Positions 1 through 13,379 are shown, counted from the stretch's first letter. The stretch is 64,000 bases of DNA from Erythrophleum ivorense (GCA_026724425.1 JAIUCV010000005.1:36987784-37051783), one strand, 5' to 3'. A program made the numbers and translations. Notes: generated from the sequence alone by a model not told the origin.

Positions 1-308
1 TCAAATATTTTTCTTATATTTTTATGCCCTTAAGAGTCTAATGAATTTCTCCCAAAGTAGGTATGTCATAATTATTTATTATTTCATATTTAGAAATTAA
101 TCCTAATCAATTCTAATAAACTCATACTAATCCTTAGAAATTCTTAGAAAATTCTTAAAAATTTATGGTAGTGTAAATAAAATTCTAGAGTTTTATGAAA
201 TCATAATTTCCTCTAATTACTTAAACTTTCACTAGAAATTCATATTAAATAATTCTTAATAATTATTTTAATTTCAATTAATTAGCTAGAAAATTTTGGG
301 ATATTATA
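1..308 (-). mobile_element. LTR fragment cut by the window edge
   Basis: Read on the minus strand, this stretch begins TATAATATCCC and runs through AT-rich sequence to a CATAAAAATATAAGAAAAAT-like segment. The same order of landmarks is seen on the plus strand from 20093 (TGTAACATCCCC, then CCTAAAAATATAAG). I therefore read it as the 5' part of an LTR of that family whose first G has mutated. It truncates the copia integrase that abuts it at 309. The other end lies outside the window, so no target duplication can be tested. Confidence 0.45.
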
Positions 309-2655
309 GGAAAGACTTTTTTCATTGCAAAAGTTTTCAAAAAGCTTATTTTCAAATTCTTCATTATAGTCGCTTTCAATACTTAAGATTAAATACCTTT
401 GCTCTTTTTGAACCTTTTGACAAAAGATTTCAAAATTTTTAAAAGCCCCATCCTTATGAGCCAAGAAAAAAAATCTAAATGAATCTAGAATAGTCATCAA
501 TAATAATGAAGTTATAGCTTTTACCACTAAAGCTACAAGTTTACATTGATCCAAAGAGATACATGTACAATTGTTGTGGCCTTGGGGAAGAAATATTTTC
601 TTTGGGTTTAAAGAAGGTCTTGTTTATTTCCCTAGTTGGCATGTAACACATAAATAATCCTTTCAAAATCTAGTTTGAGAGGTCCTCTTACAAGGTTAAG
701 CTTAGATAATATGAAAATAGTATGCATGTTTATATGGCTAAACTTTCTATGCCAAAGCCATGGATCATTGCATATGAAGAAAAGACAAGTTATATTTTTT
801 AAGCTTAAGTCATCTAAACTAAGAATATAAATGATCTCAAACCTTTAATCAATAAAAAGGATTTTATTACCACTGAAAATAATGCAATGTAAAGACTCAA
901 ATATTACCCTATAACATTTTATCAAATAATTGACTAATAGTTAACAGATTATTTTTCAACCCTTAAATAAGACACATATTCTTAATACAACAATTTATAA
1001 TTCAATTTGCCTTTCCAATACCAACAATTTTATCCTTACCTCTATCTCAAAATGTGATAGATCCTCCATCCTTGTGAGTGAAAGAGAAGAAGTTGGTGGG
1101 GGTCTCCAGTCATGTGGCTAAAGCAACCACTATCCAAGAACCATTGACTTTTTGAAATATGCCCTTTCAAGCACACCTCTAGAAACATTCAACCTTTTTT
1201 AGGTACCCCAACTATCTTGGGTCCTTTTGGGTTAGCATTGGTTACCTTAGATACTACTATATCTTTGGGAATCCAAATCATATTACCATGCAGTTTTCTA
1301 GACCTATATTTATAGCATTTATGTTTGGTTTTAGAAAATATAAGAAAAAGAGGAAGAGTTTGATTCTTTCACAAATATGTTTTTGTAAAGTTTAACATTT
1401 TTCTACACTTCATATCTAATTCTAGACTTGCTAAACATACATTTTGTCTTCCTAACATCATATTTAAGTTTTCTTCTCTTTTTACAAAACTAGCCAAATC
1501 CTTAATTAGAGAGGTTAATTGGGTTTTAAGCTTTTGTTTTTGTTTAAAGATTTTTCTAACTCAATTTTCAAAGAATGAGATTTTTCTTCTGAGTTTTAAG
1601 TTAACTTAAATTAGATCTTTATATTTTGTAAATAGCCTTTCAGAATCGGCAAAGAGTTTATCAAAAGTCTCTTGCAAATTAGATTGAGTAAAATGAATTT
1701 CAAAGTTACCGTATTCATAACAAGTGATGGTGATCTTCCCTTATTCTTCTATTTTCATAACACCCTTCAAGGGATTTCCTTTCTGCTTCCACAGTTGCCT
1801 TTTTCTTCTTGCATAATTTTCTAACTTCTCTGAGAAGAATGCAATATCTTGCATGTGAAGTTCTCCATCATCTCCTTCAACAAGTTATTCTTCAATGATG
1901 GTTATAGTTTTTCTTTTTTGTTTTAACTCATACCTTTTGAGATGATTTTTTTCATAAACAATGAGAATGCCTCTTAATTCATCATAGAAAAGAGCCAAAA
2001 CATCTCCACTTTTAATGGTGTCATCGTTTAACTGCCATGATTGAGGAAGACACCTTGAAAATTTTAAGTTCTTCTCTAGATCATAATATGTTTTTTTTCA
2101 AGGGCCTTAAGGTCTCTAATGATCTTTGTGAATTTATTGAACATTTCTTAATGTTCTCATTGTCTTTCATTTGAAGTAACTTACATTTATGCATGAGCGC
2201 ATTGATTTGACTTTTCTTCACTTTATAGGTTCCTTCATGAGTTACCTTAAGCTTTTTCCACTTTTCCTTGACTTTGTCACAATTAATAATTTTATCATAC
2301 TCTTGTCCACTAATAGCATAATATAGAATATTTATTGCTTAATCATTTGCTTGGATCATCTTGATGTCATCTTTATTCCATTCACTTCTTGGCTTTGAAA
2401 CTATTTCTTCTTTGTCATCTTTCTTTTTAGGAAATTTTGGTCCATCTTCAATTACTTCCTACACTAGATTATCTATTGAATGTATCGCATTCTAGTGTTC
2501 CAGTGTGTGTAATGATTCCCATTGATGTAAGGTAGTTTAGTGGTTGAAAATGCTTCAAGGAAGTATGACTCTTCAAGGAGCTATTGGCTCATCATCTTTC
2601 TACAAATATAACAAGGACCTTTTCTCTTTACTGTTAACCACAAAAACAAGTGAGA
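309..2655 (-). pseudogene. Ty1/copia gag-pol remnant (gag, protease, integrase)
   Basis: Read on the minus strand, decayed domains follow in copia order. A gag region at about 2090-2400 contains KVKEKWKKLKVTHEGTYKV. A protease-like segment at about 1105-1155 reads WFLDSGCFSHMTGD, so the DSG catalytic triad is kept. A pre-integrase segment at about 915-970 reads LKNNLLTISQL. The start of the integrase core at 309-590 contains FFLAHKDGAFKNFEIFC. Integrase, protease and pre-integrase lie in different frames with many stops, so the element is dead. The integrase is cut off at 309 by an LTR, and no reverse transcriptase or RNase H remains in the window. The domain order identifies Ty1/copia, since gypsy has integrase after RT. 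The gag type and spacing suggest a SIRE/Maximus-like lineage, but that is a guess. Confidence 0.8.
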
Positions 2656-2671
2656 CCAATTTTGATACTAA
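2656..2671 (-). other. Degenerate tRNA-Met primer-binding site of the copia element
   Basis: The minus strand reads TTAGTATCAAAATTGG just upstream of the gag remnant and directly after a sequence ending in CA. This is the position and approximate sequence of the TGGTATCA-type primer-binding site of copia elements. Two or more positions differ, so the assignment rests mainly on location. Confidence 0.4.
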
Positions 2672-2672
2672 T

Positions 2673-3900
2673 TGAAGAATATATCTAAAGGGCATAAATA
2701 GGTATTTTTAATTAAAAAGATAGGAATTAAAAATGTTTGTAAATTGGATAAGGAAGCAAGATATAGATAACCAGAAATAACTATATTAGTTTGCTAAAAC
2801 TATAAATGCAAGGCATGAAAAATAACTTATAGTTGACTTAACTTGAATTAGTTAGCTAAAAGTTCAAATAGTAAATAACAAGGAGATAAGAGTGAATAGA
2901 GACAACACCCAATTTATTTTGGTTTAGCATTAAGGCCTACATATAGTTCCCTTAAATCCTAAAAGATTTTCTTCAATAAAAAATTAGTACAATTAGGGAA
3001 GGTTTTTACATGTTCACCTTTAACACAAGTTTTCTAGCTCACCTTGAACTAAGATATATAGAGTTTTTCTTTCTAGTTACCTTAACTCACTTTCCACTTA
3101 CAAGAGAGATTTTATAGAAGAGAAAAAAGAATTTTATGAACCCTTTTCAATGGGAATATAGTCATAGCTCAATAAATGCTCTCACTAGCAGTAAAGGCCA
3201 GAAACTAAGCTCAAAAAGAAAAGTGGATGAAGCTTGGAAATTTAACGCTATGTTTTTTGCTTCCATGTCTTTACTTTTGGTTTCTCTTGCATTTATAGCC
3301 TTAATTAGTCAGCTACCCATTAAGGAAGGTGCATCTAATCTTCATTTTGTTTTGACGTGTTAGAGTGTCTTCTTTTATAAAGAATGGTAGCTTGCTTTGG
3401 TTTGCTCAAAGAGTGAAAGTCTTCAACATTCAAATTTTTTCTTCTTTCAGCTTTCCTTCCAACTAGTTCTAGCCAAGAGACAAGATGAAGGAGGCTAAGC
3501 TTTCCAATCCAAATAAATGCCATTTAATGCATTTACAAGGATTAAATGAAAAGCTACTTCTAAATATTATATTATAGTGCATTTAGAAAAGCTAAGTTAA
3601 CAGTGGATGCAAAGTACATATTTTGTTTTTGACTTAGGGATGAAAATAATTTTTCTAATACTTTACATGTTTTAGTTTTTCTCTTTCATCTCTTTTTCCT
3701 AGTTTTGTCTTTTGTGTGATAGCAAGATTTAGGCCTCAGACAATTGAATGGATTAGATTTAATTTGATGGGTTCACATTCTATTATTTGGGCTTTTCACA
3801 TAACACATTCAATTTTAGTTTTATTATCGTCAAATTCTTAGGCCATTGAAATTATCGGGCCTTGTGAAACACTTGGGTTAATAAGTTTTACTTTAACATT
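2673..3900 (-). mobile_element. Probable 5' LTR of the minus-strand copia element
   Basis: This AT-rich stretch carries no convincing gene and lies immediately upstream of the primer-binding site. It contains CCCAATTTATTTTGGTTT at about 2911, a motif type often seen in copia LTRs. Only the inner boundary (ending in CA at 2673) can be placed. The outer boundary is a guess and no target duplication was found. Confidence 0.35.
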
Positions 3901-3941
3901 CCAAGACATAAAACATTATCTGAAGAAATGCATCATTTTCC

Positions 3942-3985
<44 letters not shown>
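3942..3985. repeat. (AAT)n microsatellite
   Basis: About fourteen uninterrupted copies of the trinucleotide AAT/ATA are seen directly. Confidence 0.95.
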
Positions 3986-3987
<2 letters not shown>

Positions 3988-4247
3988 TTTTCTTAATTAT
4001 CTAGAAAAGCACTTAGTCGGTTAAGGCTTATCAATTGAGAGGGTAAAATTGGTATTAAATTGTGGTCAGGTCTGATGTGGTTATAGGGAACAAGAAGAAG
4101 ACGAAGACATCATAGGAACTGCAATTTATTTTAAGATAGAGCTTAACAAAAAAATTTTAATTGTTTACAATTAAGCTTTTTAAATAAGAGCAATAACAAA
4201 TATCGTTTTATAAACCTCAAACATGTGACAATGGTGCCATGTTGTAA

Positions 4248-4440
4248 CAGGGGCAGCTTAAACATAAAGTAAGTAAAGCTTTTACTTTAAGCCTCTCAAA
4301 ATGTTAAGTCCATAATTTTATAATAATATACTTATAATTTGTATAATTATAAAAATTTGATTTTGTTATTAATGCCTTATAGGCCTAAGATCTTTATAGG
4401 CCTAAAATGGTCTAATTTACACCATTAAGACCTAAAGAAA
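4248..4440 (+). mobile_element. Possible hAT transposon terminus
   Basis: The sequence starts CAGGGGCAGCTTAAACATAA and continues into TTTACTTTAAGCCTCTC and TATAGGCCTAAAATGG. That resembles the terminal inverted repeat and subterminal region of decayed hAT elements. I found no matching right end and no 8-bp target duplication. Confidence 0.3.
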
Positions 4441-4735
4441 TTTACAATTACAATCTAACAAGCCACATACAATGTACAGACGTAATAACTTGATTTAAAT
4501 AGTGCAGCTTGGAATGACTGACTAAAGCAAGTTACTTTGAACAAACAACTTTTACAATCCCACTAAGCCTCTTATCATCATTAGGTTACCCTCAAGAAGA
4601 TATAAATGCAAATCCTTTCAAGGTTAAGAGAGAAAAAAGAGCTAAGACACTAAAGATCTTACGCAGTTTAATCCATTACACATGGCTAAGCCAAGCTTCC
4701 CACAAGTTTACTTACACTCTACCTTAAAGATTTCT

Positions 4736-4755
4736 TTCTCTCTCTCTCTCTCTCT
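4736..4755. repeat. (CT)n microsatellite
   Basis: An uninterrupted run of CT dinucleotides lies inside a longer pyrimidine tract. Confidence 0.9.
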
Positions 4756-7084
4756 TTCTAAGATTCCTCTTCTTGTCTATTGTTATATCCGTTATTGAAA
4801 TATTTCGCATGCCAGGTATATGGCTTTTCCTTTTATCATTTTCATTTTAAGAATCATGGCTTAGGCAAGGAGAAATCATTCTTTAAACTAAAACAATGAC
4901 CAAAGCACAAGAAAGTGAAAAGAAGTCTATCCTTAAGAGTATTGCTAAACTACTTCATAAGCGGGCAACCTGATGTTTGAAATCACCATGCCATTTAAAG
5001 TCAAATAAACTAGCTAAATCCAATTATGGCCACATGGGTAGGTAAATCTACTGGTATGGCACAATTATTAAACATCGTCAATTTACTATTGATGAGTAAT
5101 GCTTTGCGATTAGTGATTAGAAGAAAAATAGGAACTTCGACTAATCCATATATTGATGGCCTTAGGATCTTTTAAATGTTGATTAATGTACAACAACAAT
5201 TAATAACCATAAAGGAAAGGCCACATCGAAGCAAAAACATGTAAGAATAAAGAGAAAGAATGGCTAACAATGCTGCTTAAACTATGGAAAGATAATCTTA
5301 AGCTAGTTGATTCATAAGAACACATGAAGTTTTGTTGATGAAGATTACATGCCCTTGGAAGAAGACGAAACAAAATCCTTAACTAATAGTATGGACATTA
5401 TTTTCCATAGAAGGAGATGGCGAGAAGATGTTGACTAAAATGATAAAGGTACATGTTGAAGTAATGATCTATTAGTTTAAAAGTAATCAAAGAAGTAGGT
5501 TGAATTAGATTTTAAAACTTAATTTCACCTTCATTAATAATTTAATATTCCTTTAAATATTGTCATGTTCCTAAGGAATGTGATACTACCTCATAAAATA
5601 GAAGATTTAAGTAAGGAGAGAGAAGGAATCACATAACCAATTTATCTTAATTCAAACCAAAATGTCTTATGTCAAATCCTTAAGCACCTAATAAGGGATT
5701 TTTGTTGAACATAAGTAATCCCCAAGGATAAAGTAACCCTACAAACATTGGTGCAACAATCTTAGTTTTACAACCTCTCCAAGGTAATCTAATAGGGCTC
5801 AACTCACAGCTTTTATACTTTTCTTTTATCCACTTAATTTCCCATTCATTAGGCTTTTACCAGAATCTTAGAAAACTCTCTCCAAGGTTTTTTCTACAAG
5901 ATACCTCTAAACTTAACTTTAGGTTTTTATCAAGACACTTAGAAACTCAAAATAAAAGAGAAAAAAAAGTTTAAACTTGTGAAACCTAATTGGGTTCTTT
6001 TAAAATGCAAAAACTAACTCACATAGAGCAATTACATACTAAAATACAAATAGTATAATTTTAGAGCAAAATGATCAATATTCAATTCTCTCTTTTTCTT
6101 ATTATCACTTCTCATTTGAATGGTTTTCAATATATATCACAACTTTTAGTTTGGTGACCATTGGTGGTAGCTTACTCAATCAATTCATAGAAATGTTGTA
6201 ATAGTTATGAATCTATCTTTAATGCTTAAATTAATTTGTAAAAACTTCTTTCCATATCAAGTAACCATCAAGTATTTATATCATTATTTCCATATTCAAC
6301 TTCTAAAGATCAGCAGATTTGAAATGGTCTTCATTAATGTGATTGGCGTTTGCTTCCTTCAAGTAACAAGTCTTCCATAAATAGCTTTTTTAAATCATAG
6401 GCTTGCCTTTTGTATTCTTGATTTGAATTTCCACATTAAGTGCGCGGATTCACTTATTAATGTAAGGACAAAATAAAATATTACAATATAATTAACTTGA
6501 TTGATATAGTTTGAAAACTTTCCTTAACAATATTTCTATTAATGCAAAAGGTTAATTTTACTTAATTACTTTCTATATATGGTTTTGAAGATGCACATTC
6601 AAAGCCTTTTCTTATATGAAGAAAACCGAAATACTTCTTATAAATCATATTAAGTCTAATGAAAACTTTCCTAATAAAACATTTAACTAAAGTACATAAA
6701 AACTTATCATGGTAAGATTTTCAAAAAAAAATCAATCCTAAGTAATATAATATTCAAATTCTTAAGCCTATAAACCCATTACTACAATCCAGGCCCATTA
6801 AACACTTTGACATATAAGTATTTTTCAAAGCACATATTTAAACATGTTTAGACATAATTCAAAACCTAAAAAACCTAAAGCCTTTGAACCAACATGATCC
6901 ACAGAATGCCTACTCAAAGGAAGAAAATGGAGAACTTACCTAAAGGCTTAAGAAAGACCCAACATATAATGTCAACTATATTGCATCACCTTTTACTTTC
7001 AAAAGCCAAAGGACCCAACCTTAAAAAGAAAAGAATTAGTAGCCTTGGAACTTTATAATGGAAAGGTAGACTATCTATCATCTT

Positions 7085-7345
7085 TGCAAACTTCATGGTC
7101 CAAATGGACCTAGGCTACATCTTGATAAAATATCAATGCAGGTTGTTCCAAACCACCTTAAAGGATGACGTAAGGATGTGGTCCAATAGCCTACCTGAGT
7201 GCTTCCTTGCTTAGTTCGAAATAAGCAGGATCTAGATATGGCATGCATCCATTCTTCTCATAATGAACCTAGGAGAAATGAGAATTTAGGTGACTATATT
7301 AAACTTTTCGATAATATAAAGGAATGCAATTAGAAACTTGGACTA
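7085..7345 (+). pseudogene. Ty3/gypsy-type gag remnant
   Basis: Translation on the plus strand gives FQTTLKDDVRMWSNSLPE near 7145. After a frame change it gives NLGDYIKLFDNIKECN near 7285. This matches the retrotransposon gag pattern of a Leu/Trp-rich block followed by a helix used in capsid-like assembly. Stops and frame changes show decay. The flanking sequence is interrupted shortly after by the LTR at 7511. Confidence 0.4.
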
Positions 7346-9085
7346 AGCCTTGACAAAAGGATCAAGGTCAATTACTCCACAAATTGACTAAGAAAATTCT
7401 AAAGTAAAGAACTACCTAAAGATCTAGAAAAAGCAAAGATAATAAGAAAAAACGCTAAGTCAAAGAAAGACCCACAATGTCAACATGAATAATTAATAGG
7501 ATATTGACCCTGTAACACCATAATGACTTAACTCCAACTAATCTCCCTCTAGGCTTGATTTTATATGATTTCCAAAGAACAAGTATAAACCATTGTATTT
7601 TCATGCTATAAAACGGGATTTAAATGCTTATAATTTGCCTCGTGGGTCTCGTGAACCCATCAATCACATACTCCACTCAAACTCCATTTATAAAACTCAT
7701 ATATAGTATCAAACAACTCATAAACCATGGATATGAAGCCAAAAACCAAGAAAATGCAATTTCTCAAATGAGCCTAAAAGTCAGATTTTTGGCTCTAACT
7801 TTGGAAAATCATAACTGATTCTAAAAAAATAGAAATCAAGCAAACCATAGCTCTCTAGAAATATCTATGTGTTAACTTTACTTTAAAAATACTTTCCAAC
7901 CACAATCTCAGCATTTGGACCATGTTTGATGTCGAAAAAGAGACAGAGGTCTGGCTGTCCCTGGTACTGGTGCAGCTTGCTGTCATAAACTTCAAAAATT
8001 CATAACTAATTTCACAAAAATATAATCTAGGAAAAATATACCTATTTAGAAAGCTACAGATGTTAACTAGATGAAAAAAATAAGTTTAGATCATTTCAGT
8101 AGCCCTTGGACCTCGAAAACTAATGGAACAGTAACGAAGGTCGGATGACTTCCCTGATACTGACACAGAACTTCAGAAAGTTCATTCTCCCTCTACAGAC
8201 CTCTGATTGAGTTGCTTCTAGTTGTTATAGGTCATTGTGGATATCTAGTTTATTCTCATAAAATTTCATGACAATCGGACACCGTTTGGTCCATGAATGA
8301 TAGATTCATTTTCGGACCTAGTTGCACAATACAATAACCAAAATCAAAAAATTCTCCAACTTCAACAATTTACCAAATACTCCCTAAACCTCCAAATATT
8401 ACCCACTTTAACTTCTCAAGAACCTCCTAATAGGCTCTATAGGCATGCCAAATTTTATATCAAGAAGAGCTTATTTAGTCATATCTTGATATAGCTCACA
8501 AATTTGGCGATTTTGGCACCCAAAATAGTTCAAAGTGGGTCCAAATGGCCTCCCACATGTTCTAACATCCCTTGGGCAAGTTTTAAAGTGTAAACATAGC
8601 ATATATGAAATGCTCAAGTAATCCAAATCATCATACATTTAAAATTCACTATACTATGAGCCAAAATGTACTATTGCATACCATCCATAAAAAGGTCAAA
8701 TTTCACATTTTCATTGCTTTGACTTTCTACATAGTTCATACATCATTTATACATATTTCTATACTCAAATATTTACATCTCAAAAAGAATATGTATGCAT
8801 AAGCACTTTAGCTTTCCTATACATAAAACTATGTGTGAGTGTGCAAAAGTGGCAAAACAAAGGCCTTCTATGCCTCATGGCCTCCACTCTTAGGCTCTTG
8901 AGCTCCACCTGAACCATATGAGATGGGAGAGGGAAGGGGGTGAGATTCAGGGAATCTTAATAGCTCATACACTCATTTAAGGAAGCAATCAAGGCATATA
9001 AACAAGTCAAAGCATGCAAACCATTCACAATTACACAACACATGCTTTTCATGCCATGAATTTTATATCAATGCCAAGAATAAGC

Positions 9086-9212
9086 TCTAGGGTCTTTTGG
9101 TCTAACCTTACCCGAGTTTTTGGGACTTTCGATTGGCCTCACCCTTGGTTTAGGGACTTTTGGCTCCACCTTACTCGTCTCAAAGGACTTTTGGCATTAC
9201 CTCACCTGAGCT
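9086..9212. repeat. About 31-bp minisatellite in LTR A
   Basis: Roughly four imperfect copies of a unit containing GGGACTTTTGGCTCCACC are present. Related arrays lie in the same relative place at 15514-15710 and 32935-33155. Confidence 0.65.
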
Positions 9213-10028
9213 ATTTTCACAATCTATATCATAAATATATTGGTACTAATGCATCAAGGCAATATCAAATGGCATGGCTCACAACACAAGCATATAATGA
9301 TACCTTACTAGCTAACACAAGCCTTCCCTTTCAATTTCTCTTCTTCCTTCTTAGTCTTACAAATACAACTAGATGGAGTTGCTTCTCTTGAGCCTAGGCA
9401 CATCAAAGAGCATGAAATTACTCTCTCATAACTCAAATAAACACTCACAAGTTAGGGGGCTCTTCATCAAGGCAAACTCCACTAAATATGTAAGAACTAG
9501 AGATTTTCTCTCTCTAGAATTCCACTAACTTTCTTTCCTCTCTCAAGCTCTCAAGAAAGGAAAGCAAAGAAAAAAAAAGTAAAGATACATGAGTTTTAAC
9601 TTTCTTCAAGAGTGGTTTCCTACTTTCTCTCCTCTGGACCAAACCCAAAACCCAACTAATTCAACATCTAAAACCATAGCAAGAGAGGGCAAAGGGAGAA
9701 GAACAACATGCTAAGAAAAAAAGCTATAAAATCTCAAGCCATGCTTACCTTTTTTCTTGTTCTTCCTTCCTTCTCTTAGTCTCTCTCTCTCTCCACAGCC
9801 TTCTTCTCTTTTTTAGTCGAAGCTTAGGTCGGTTAAAAGAGAAGAAATTAATTGGGACGCTTTAAGAAGTCAAATTCTCTCTTTTCACACTTTTTCGGAC
9901 TAACCCTCACTATAGCGAAGCATAACCCTTGCTACGGTGAGCACGTATTAGTCATTGACCCCTGCTTTCGCTATGGTGCGTGCTACGGCAAGCAGCTCCC
10001 TAATTTTTGTATGGGATGCTCGCACTCG

Positions 10029-10141
10029 CTATAGCGAATATACTTTTAGCTATAGCGAAAAGGCATTCTCGCTATAGGTAGCCCCTTTCTCACTATAGCG
10101 AACAGGTACATTCGCTATAGCTAGGCTATTTTTTACTATAG
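10029..10141. repeat. Phased CTATAG array
   Basis: The hexamer CTATAG begins at 10029, 10050, 10072, 10093, 10115 and 10136, at intervals of 21, 22, 21, 22 and 21 bp. Several copies sit in the palindrome CGCTATAGCG. Less regular relatives (CTATAG, CTACGG, CTATGG) occur at 9910, 9932, 9971 and 9983. Confidence 0.85.
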
Positions 10142-10225
10142 CTAGCAAACTTAGAAAATTTCAGGACTTCAAAAATTTTCAGCTTCTTTTTTTTTTTCTT
10201 TTCTTTTTTTAGTTGTTGCAGACCC

Positions 10226-13200
10226 TTCTACGATGATATGATTATAAGGTAAAAGTTATTTATCATAGGTGTACCAATCAACAAGGAGATAGAAGGCTAG
10301 AAAATATGTATAGCAAAGATCATCTCCCATAAATATAGCAAGTACTTATAGAAAAAGAAAAATCAGCATAAAGCAAGAGAAAGCCAACTTTTTTTATTCA
10401 TTACTTCAAAAGTTTTTATTAGAATTGCATGGAGTTGTAAGAAAATCCTATAAGAACTCCTCATAAAGATACAAGAAATCCTACAAAAGAAAAACAAGAA
10501 AAATGAGATCTCAACACACATCAATACAAAGGTTAATGTTGGCTACTGATGATCTTTAAAAGCAACTAGATGTTAGCCTAAACTCTAGTAGTTGAAAACC
10601 ATTACTACAGTCAAGCATGGGGCATCTAGAAATAAATCTAATGCAAACTTGTCTTGATGCTTAAGATCTATCCTATTAAGTAAAAATGAAGTCATATGAA
10701 CCCATCAACAGTAACTTCAACCCTTACTCAACCATGTGATTACATTGCCTCTCATTAATCTAACACAAACACTTCTTTAAGACAGAATTGCTAACTAATT
10801 AATAAAAGCACATCATCAAAAAGCTTAGAACTGCCTAAAAATCTTATAAAAAAAAAATGCTAAAACCATTACAAGAGTCCACAATCACAAAGATGAATGT
10901 TTCTCTTTTGTTCTTTGTTTCATCCTCTTCTGGCATCATATTTTATAGCTTTAGGATAGAAGCTCAAACAATCTCTCAATAAGAAACTATCAAAGATAAA
11001 TACTAAGACAAAAAAAAAACCTACTTCCTTATATAGCAAAGTCAAAGGCAAGGGATGAATGTTCAATAGGTATTACTTGATCTTAAGAGATGATTTAGGT
11101 ATTTCTTTATAATGTTTGTGCCTTTCAAGCTTAACATGTGCATATGCTATCATCGAACCCTATTTAGGCCTTTTATTTTAAAAAAACAAATGATTATATA
11201 GGTGTTTGTTTTAGTTGCATTGACTTTATCTTTTTCAGCCTAAAAAGAAGTTATTGGTGATTGATTAAGGTAGCGTGTGAAATCCATATTTGTGGTAAAA
11301 ATAGCAAATATATGTATAGTTTTTGTTATCCCCCAGTGCTAAATTGAAATATGAAATGAGTTTGATAAAAAATCATTCTCTTGTAAACAAAGATTAAGAA
11401 TTTAGATAAAGAGCTTTAAGTCTGGGGGAAAAGTAAAGTGAAAAAAGAAAAGAAAAGAAAGAAGAAATGTGTTGAATAAAGTGAGAAAAAAAGAAGATGA
11501 AGGAGAATGTTATGCATTTGTATATATGCTTGCATTTAAATTATCTTAATATTTTTGCAGTTTCACATATCTTTTCTTAGATAGCCATAACCTTAGGGCA
11601 TGCTATAAGTTTTAAAGACCTAATGATCAAAAGATTGTGTGATGCCTACATTAGTAGAGGGAAAACAGAATAGTAAACATATGAAGTTTTTACATTTGAA
11701 ATTGTTGTTATACATTTTGAAGTGCATAAACTTGATCCAAATAGTTGCATGAAAATAATTGTCTAGCTAAAGACATACTTTTAGAGTATTGGAAGCATTC
11801 GCATTACATCTTGAATTTAGGTTTTAAGTTTAAAATCTTTTACCTTAAAGAGTTTCAATCCACTCTGTCCTTAATTTGTTAGTCCTCAATTCTTTTTCGC
11901 ACATTTGCAGAGCACTAAAGTTAAAGCAGAATGCGCATTCTATCCTTTTAACCTCATAAGACACCACCACCTTGTCTGATGGCCCATGGTCAAGCTTACC
12001 AGCTACCAACCCACCATCATCATTTTCTTCTTTATTTGGAATGGCCTTCTTCCCCTTTGAACCAACCATTATTCATTTTGATTGTTCACTCTCATCCCTT
12101 CCTTTTCTTGTTGTTGAAGTTAAATCAATCTCCACTCCTACCTAAATGTAGCTAAATATAATGAGAAAAAGAAAGAATAATTTCACTCAAGGTTAAGGAT
12201 GAATTGATGAAGCTTTGATGTGCTGGGGAATAAAGGACAATAAAGTGAAGAACAAAAGATGTTATAAGGGAAGCGTCAAAGAATGGATTGAAATTGAAGA
12301 TGTTTGTACAATGATAGTAGATTGACATATAATTTACAATGAATTTAAGAAGATTTTTGTTGATTTATTGTAAAAACTCTCTCCTTCTCTTCTTTAGATT
12401 TGATTCTCTTAAGGCTAATCTTGCATTGTTTATGATCTAAGGTTTTTTTTTATTTATAGTAAAAAACATAATAGAATGAAACTGTGGTCCATAACACCAT
12501 TCCATTCTGATGCAAAATTGTGAATTAGAATCACCTTGCAATTGTAAGGTAATGGAAATGTTTTAAAGTTATTTTGGTTTATATTGTTTAAACCACATGA
12601 TACAATCCACAACGCCAACACGTTTTTTGAAGAAATTCCTTAAAGCTCACTATCTATAATGTTTTATCTTATTTTGGATTTACTGATGGTAAAATTTGTT
12701 CTACTTTGGTCCCTTCACTTATTTTGACATATAGGAACTCCTAATCTGGGTTTTGAATTAAAGTAAGTATTTGGTTTTTTGTTTTCTTAGCTTGGGTTTT
12801 TCCTATTTATAATAGTGGGTTAAGATTGATCTTTCCTTTAATGATGGATTCAGTTTGCATTAATGTAATAGGTTGTGATAGTTAATCTATTTGCTATCAT
12901 TTTATTTGTTACCTTGGATTATTTTGACTTTGACCATGCAAATGTGTGATGGGTCAAGTGATAATTCATTTGCTTTATGAGTAAAAATCTTATCGAATTG
13001 AATATTATCACAAGTATGCTTAAGAAATGCTAACAAAACTTCTTTTGAGTTAGAAACAATTAATGGTTAATTAAGATGTATCTTTAGCAATATTTTTAAG
13101 AAAAGTTTAGGTAAAGGACAATATTTTGTTAGCAATCTAATGCTCATTATATAAGAAATTTTAGTTACTATGATTTCCATCCCATTGCTTGATTTATGTG

Positions 13201-13379
13201 CTTTATGGAATTGCTGACCTAATTGAAGTTTTAAATATGAGGTCTATAAGGAGATTATTGAGAAAATAGATTGTAAGCTACAATCTTGGAAGTAAATACT
13301 CGTATCAGAAGTCGCATGCTTAACCCTCACCACCACAGTGACAATTATACTTTAATATACTGCTATGTTTTTTATAACT
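10226..13379. other. Gene-free, transposon-derived stretch
   Basis: No convincing gene is seen. Around 11150-11420 there is a block with AACCCTATTTAGGCC, CCCCCAGTGCTAAATTG and AAGTCTGGGGGAAAAG. Its style is that of the region upstream of the 3' LTR in Athila/TAT gypsy elements. A minus-strand frame at 11845-12069 (74 residues) matches nothing I recognise. Confidence 0.45.

Larger units (their letters stand above)
3986..7084. other. Gene-free, repeat-derived stretch
   Basis: No reading frame here looks like a protein gene on either strand. The base composition and pyrimidine-rich blocks resemble decayed LTRs, for example around 5440-6000, but I could not pair any ends. A hAT-like terminus and a CT microsatellite are listed separately. 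Confidence 0.5.
7511..10220 (-). mobile_element. Large solo LTR-like insertion A (2.7 kb), TSD GACCC
   Basis: The insertion starts TGTAACACCA and ends AGTTGTTGCA. It is flanked by the identical 5-bp duplication GACCC at 7506-7510 and 10221-10225, as expected for an LTR-retrotransposon insertion. No gag-pol lies inside, so it is best read as a solo LTR. Repeated blocks shared with the insertions at 14136, 22308 and 31321 place all four in one family. Shared signatures are the phrase on small effects of 'CTCTAGGG..CTTTTGG' minisatellites and the pyrimidine-rich block near the right end. The antisense of that block (purine-rich, GGACTAAATT) suggests the LTR's own sense strand is the minus strand. 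Reading frames inside, such as 9014-9391, are by-products of the minisatellite. Confidence 0.75.

Noticed and set aside
9014..9391. A 125-residue frame that looks like a repetitive protein
   Set aside because: Its repeats are the DNA minisatellite of LTR A, the same arrays occur without an open frame in B, and the frame has no conserved start.
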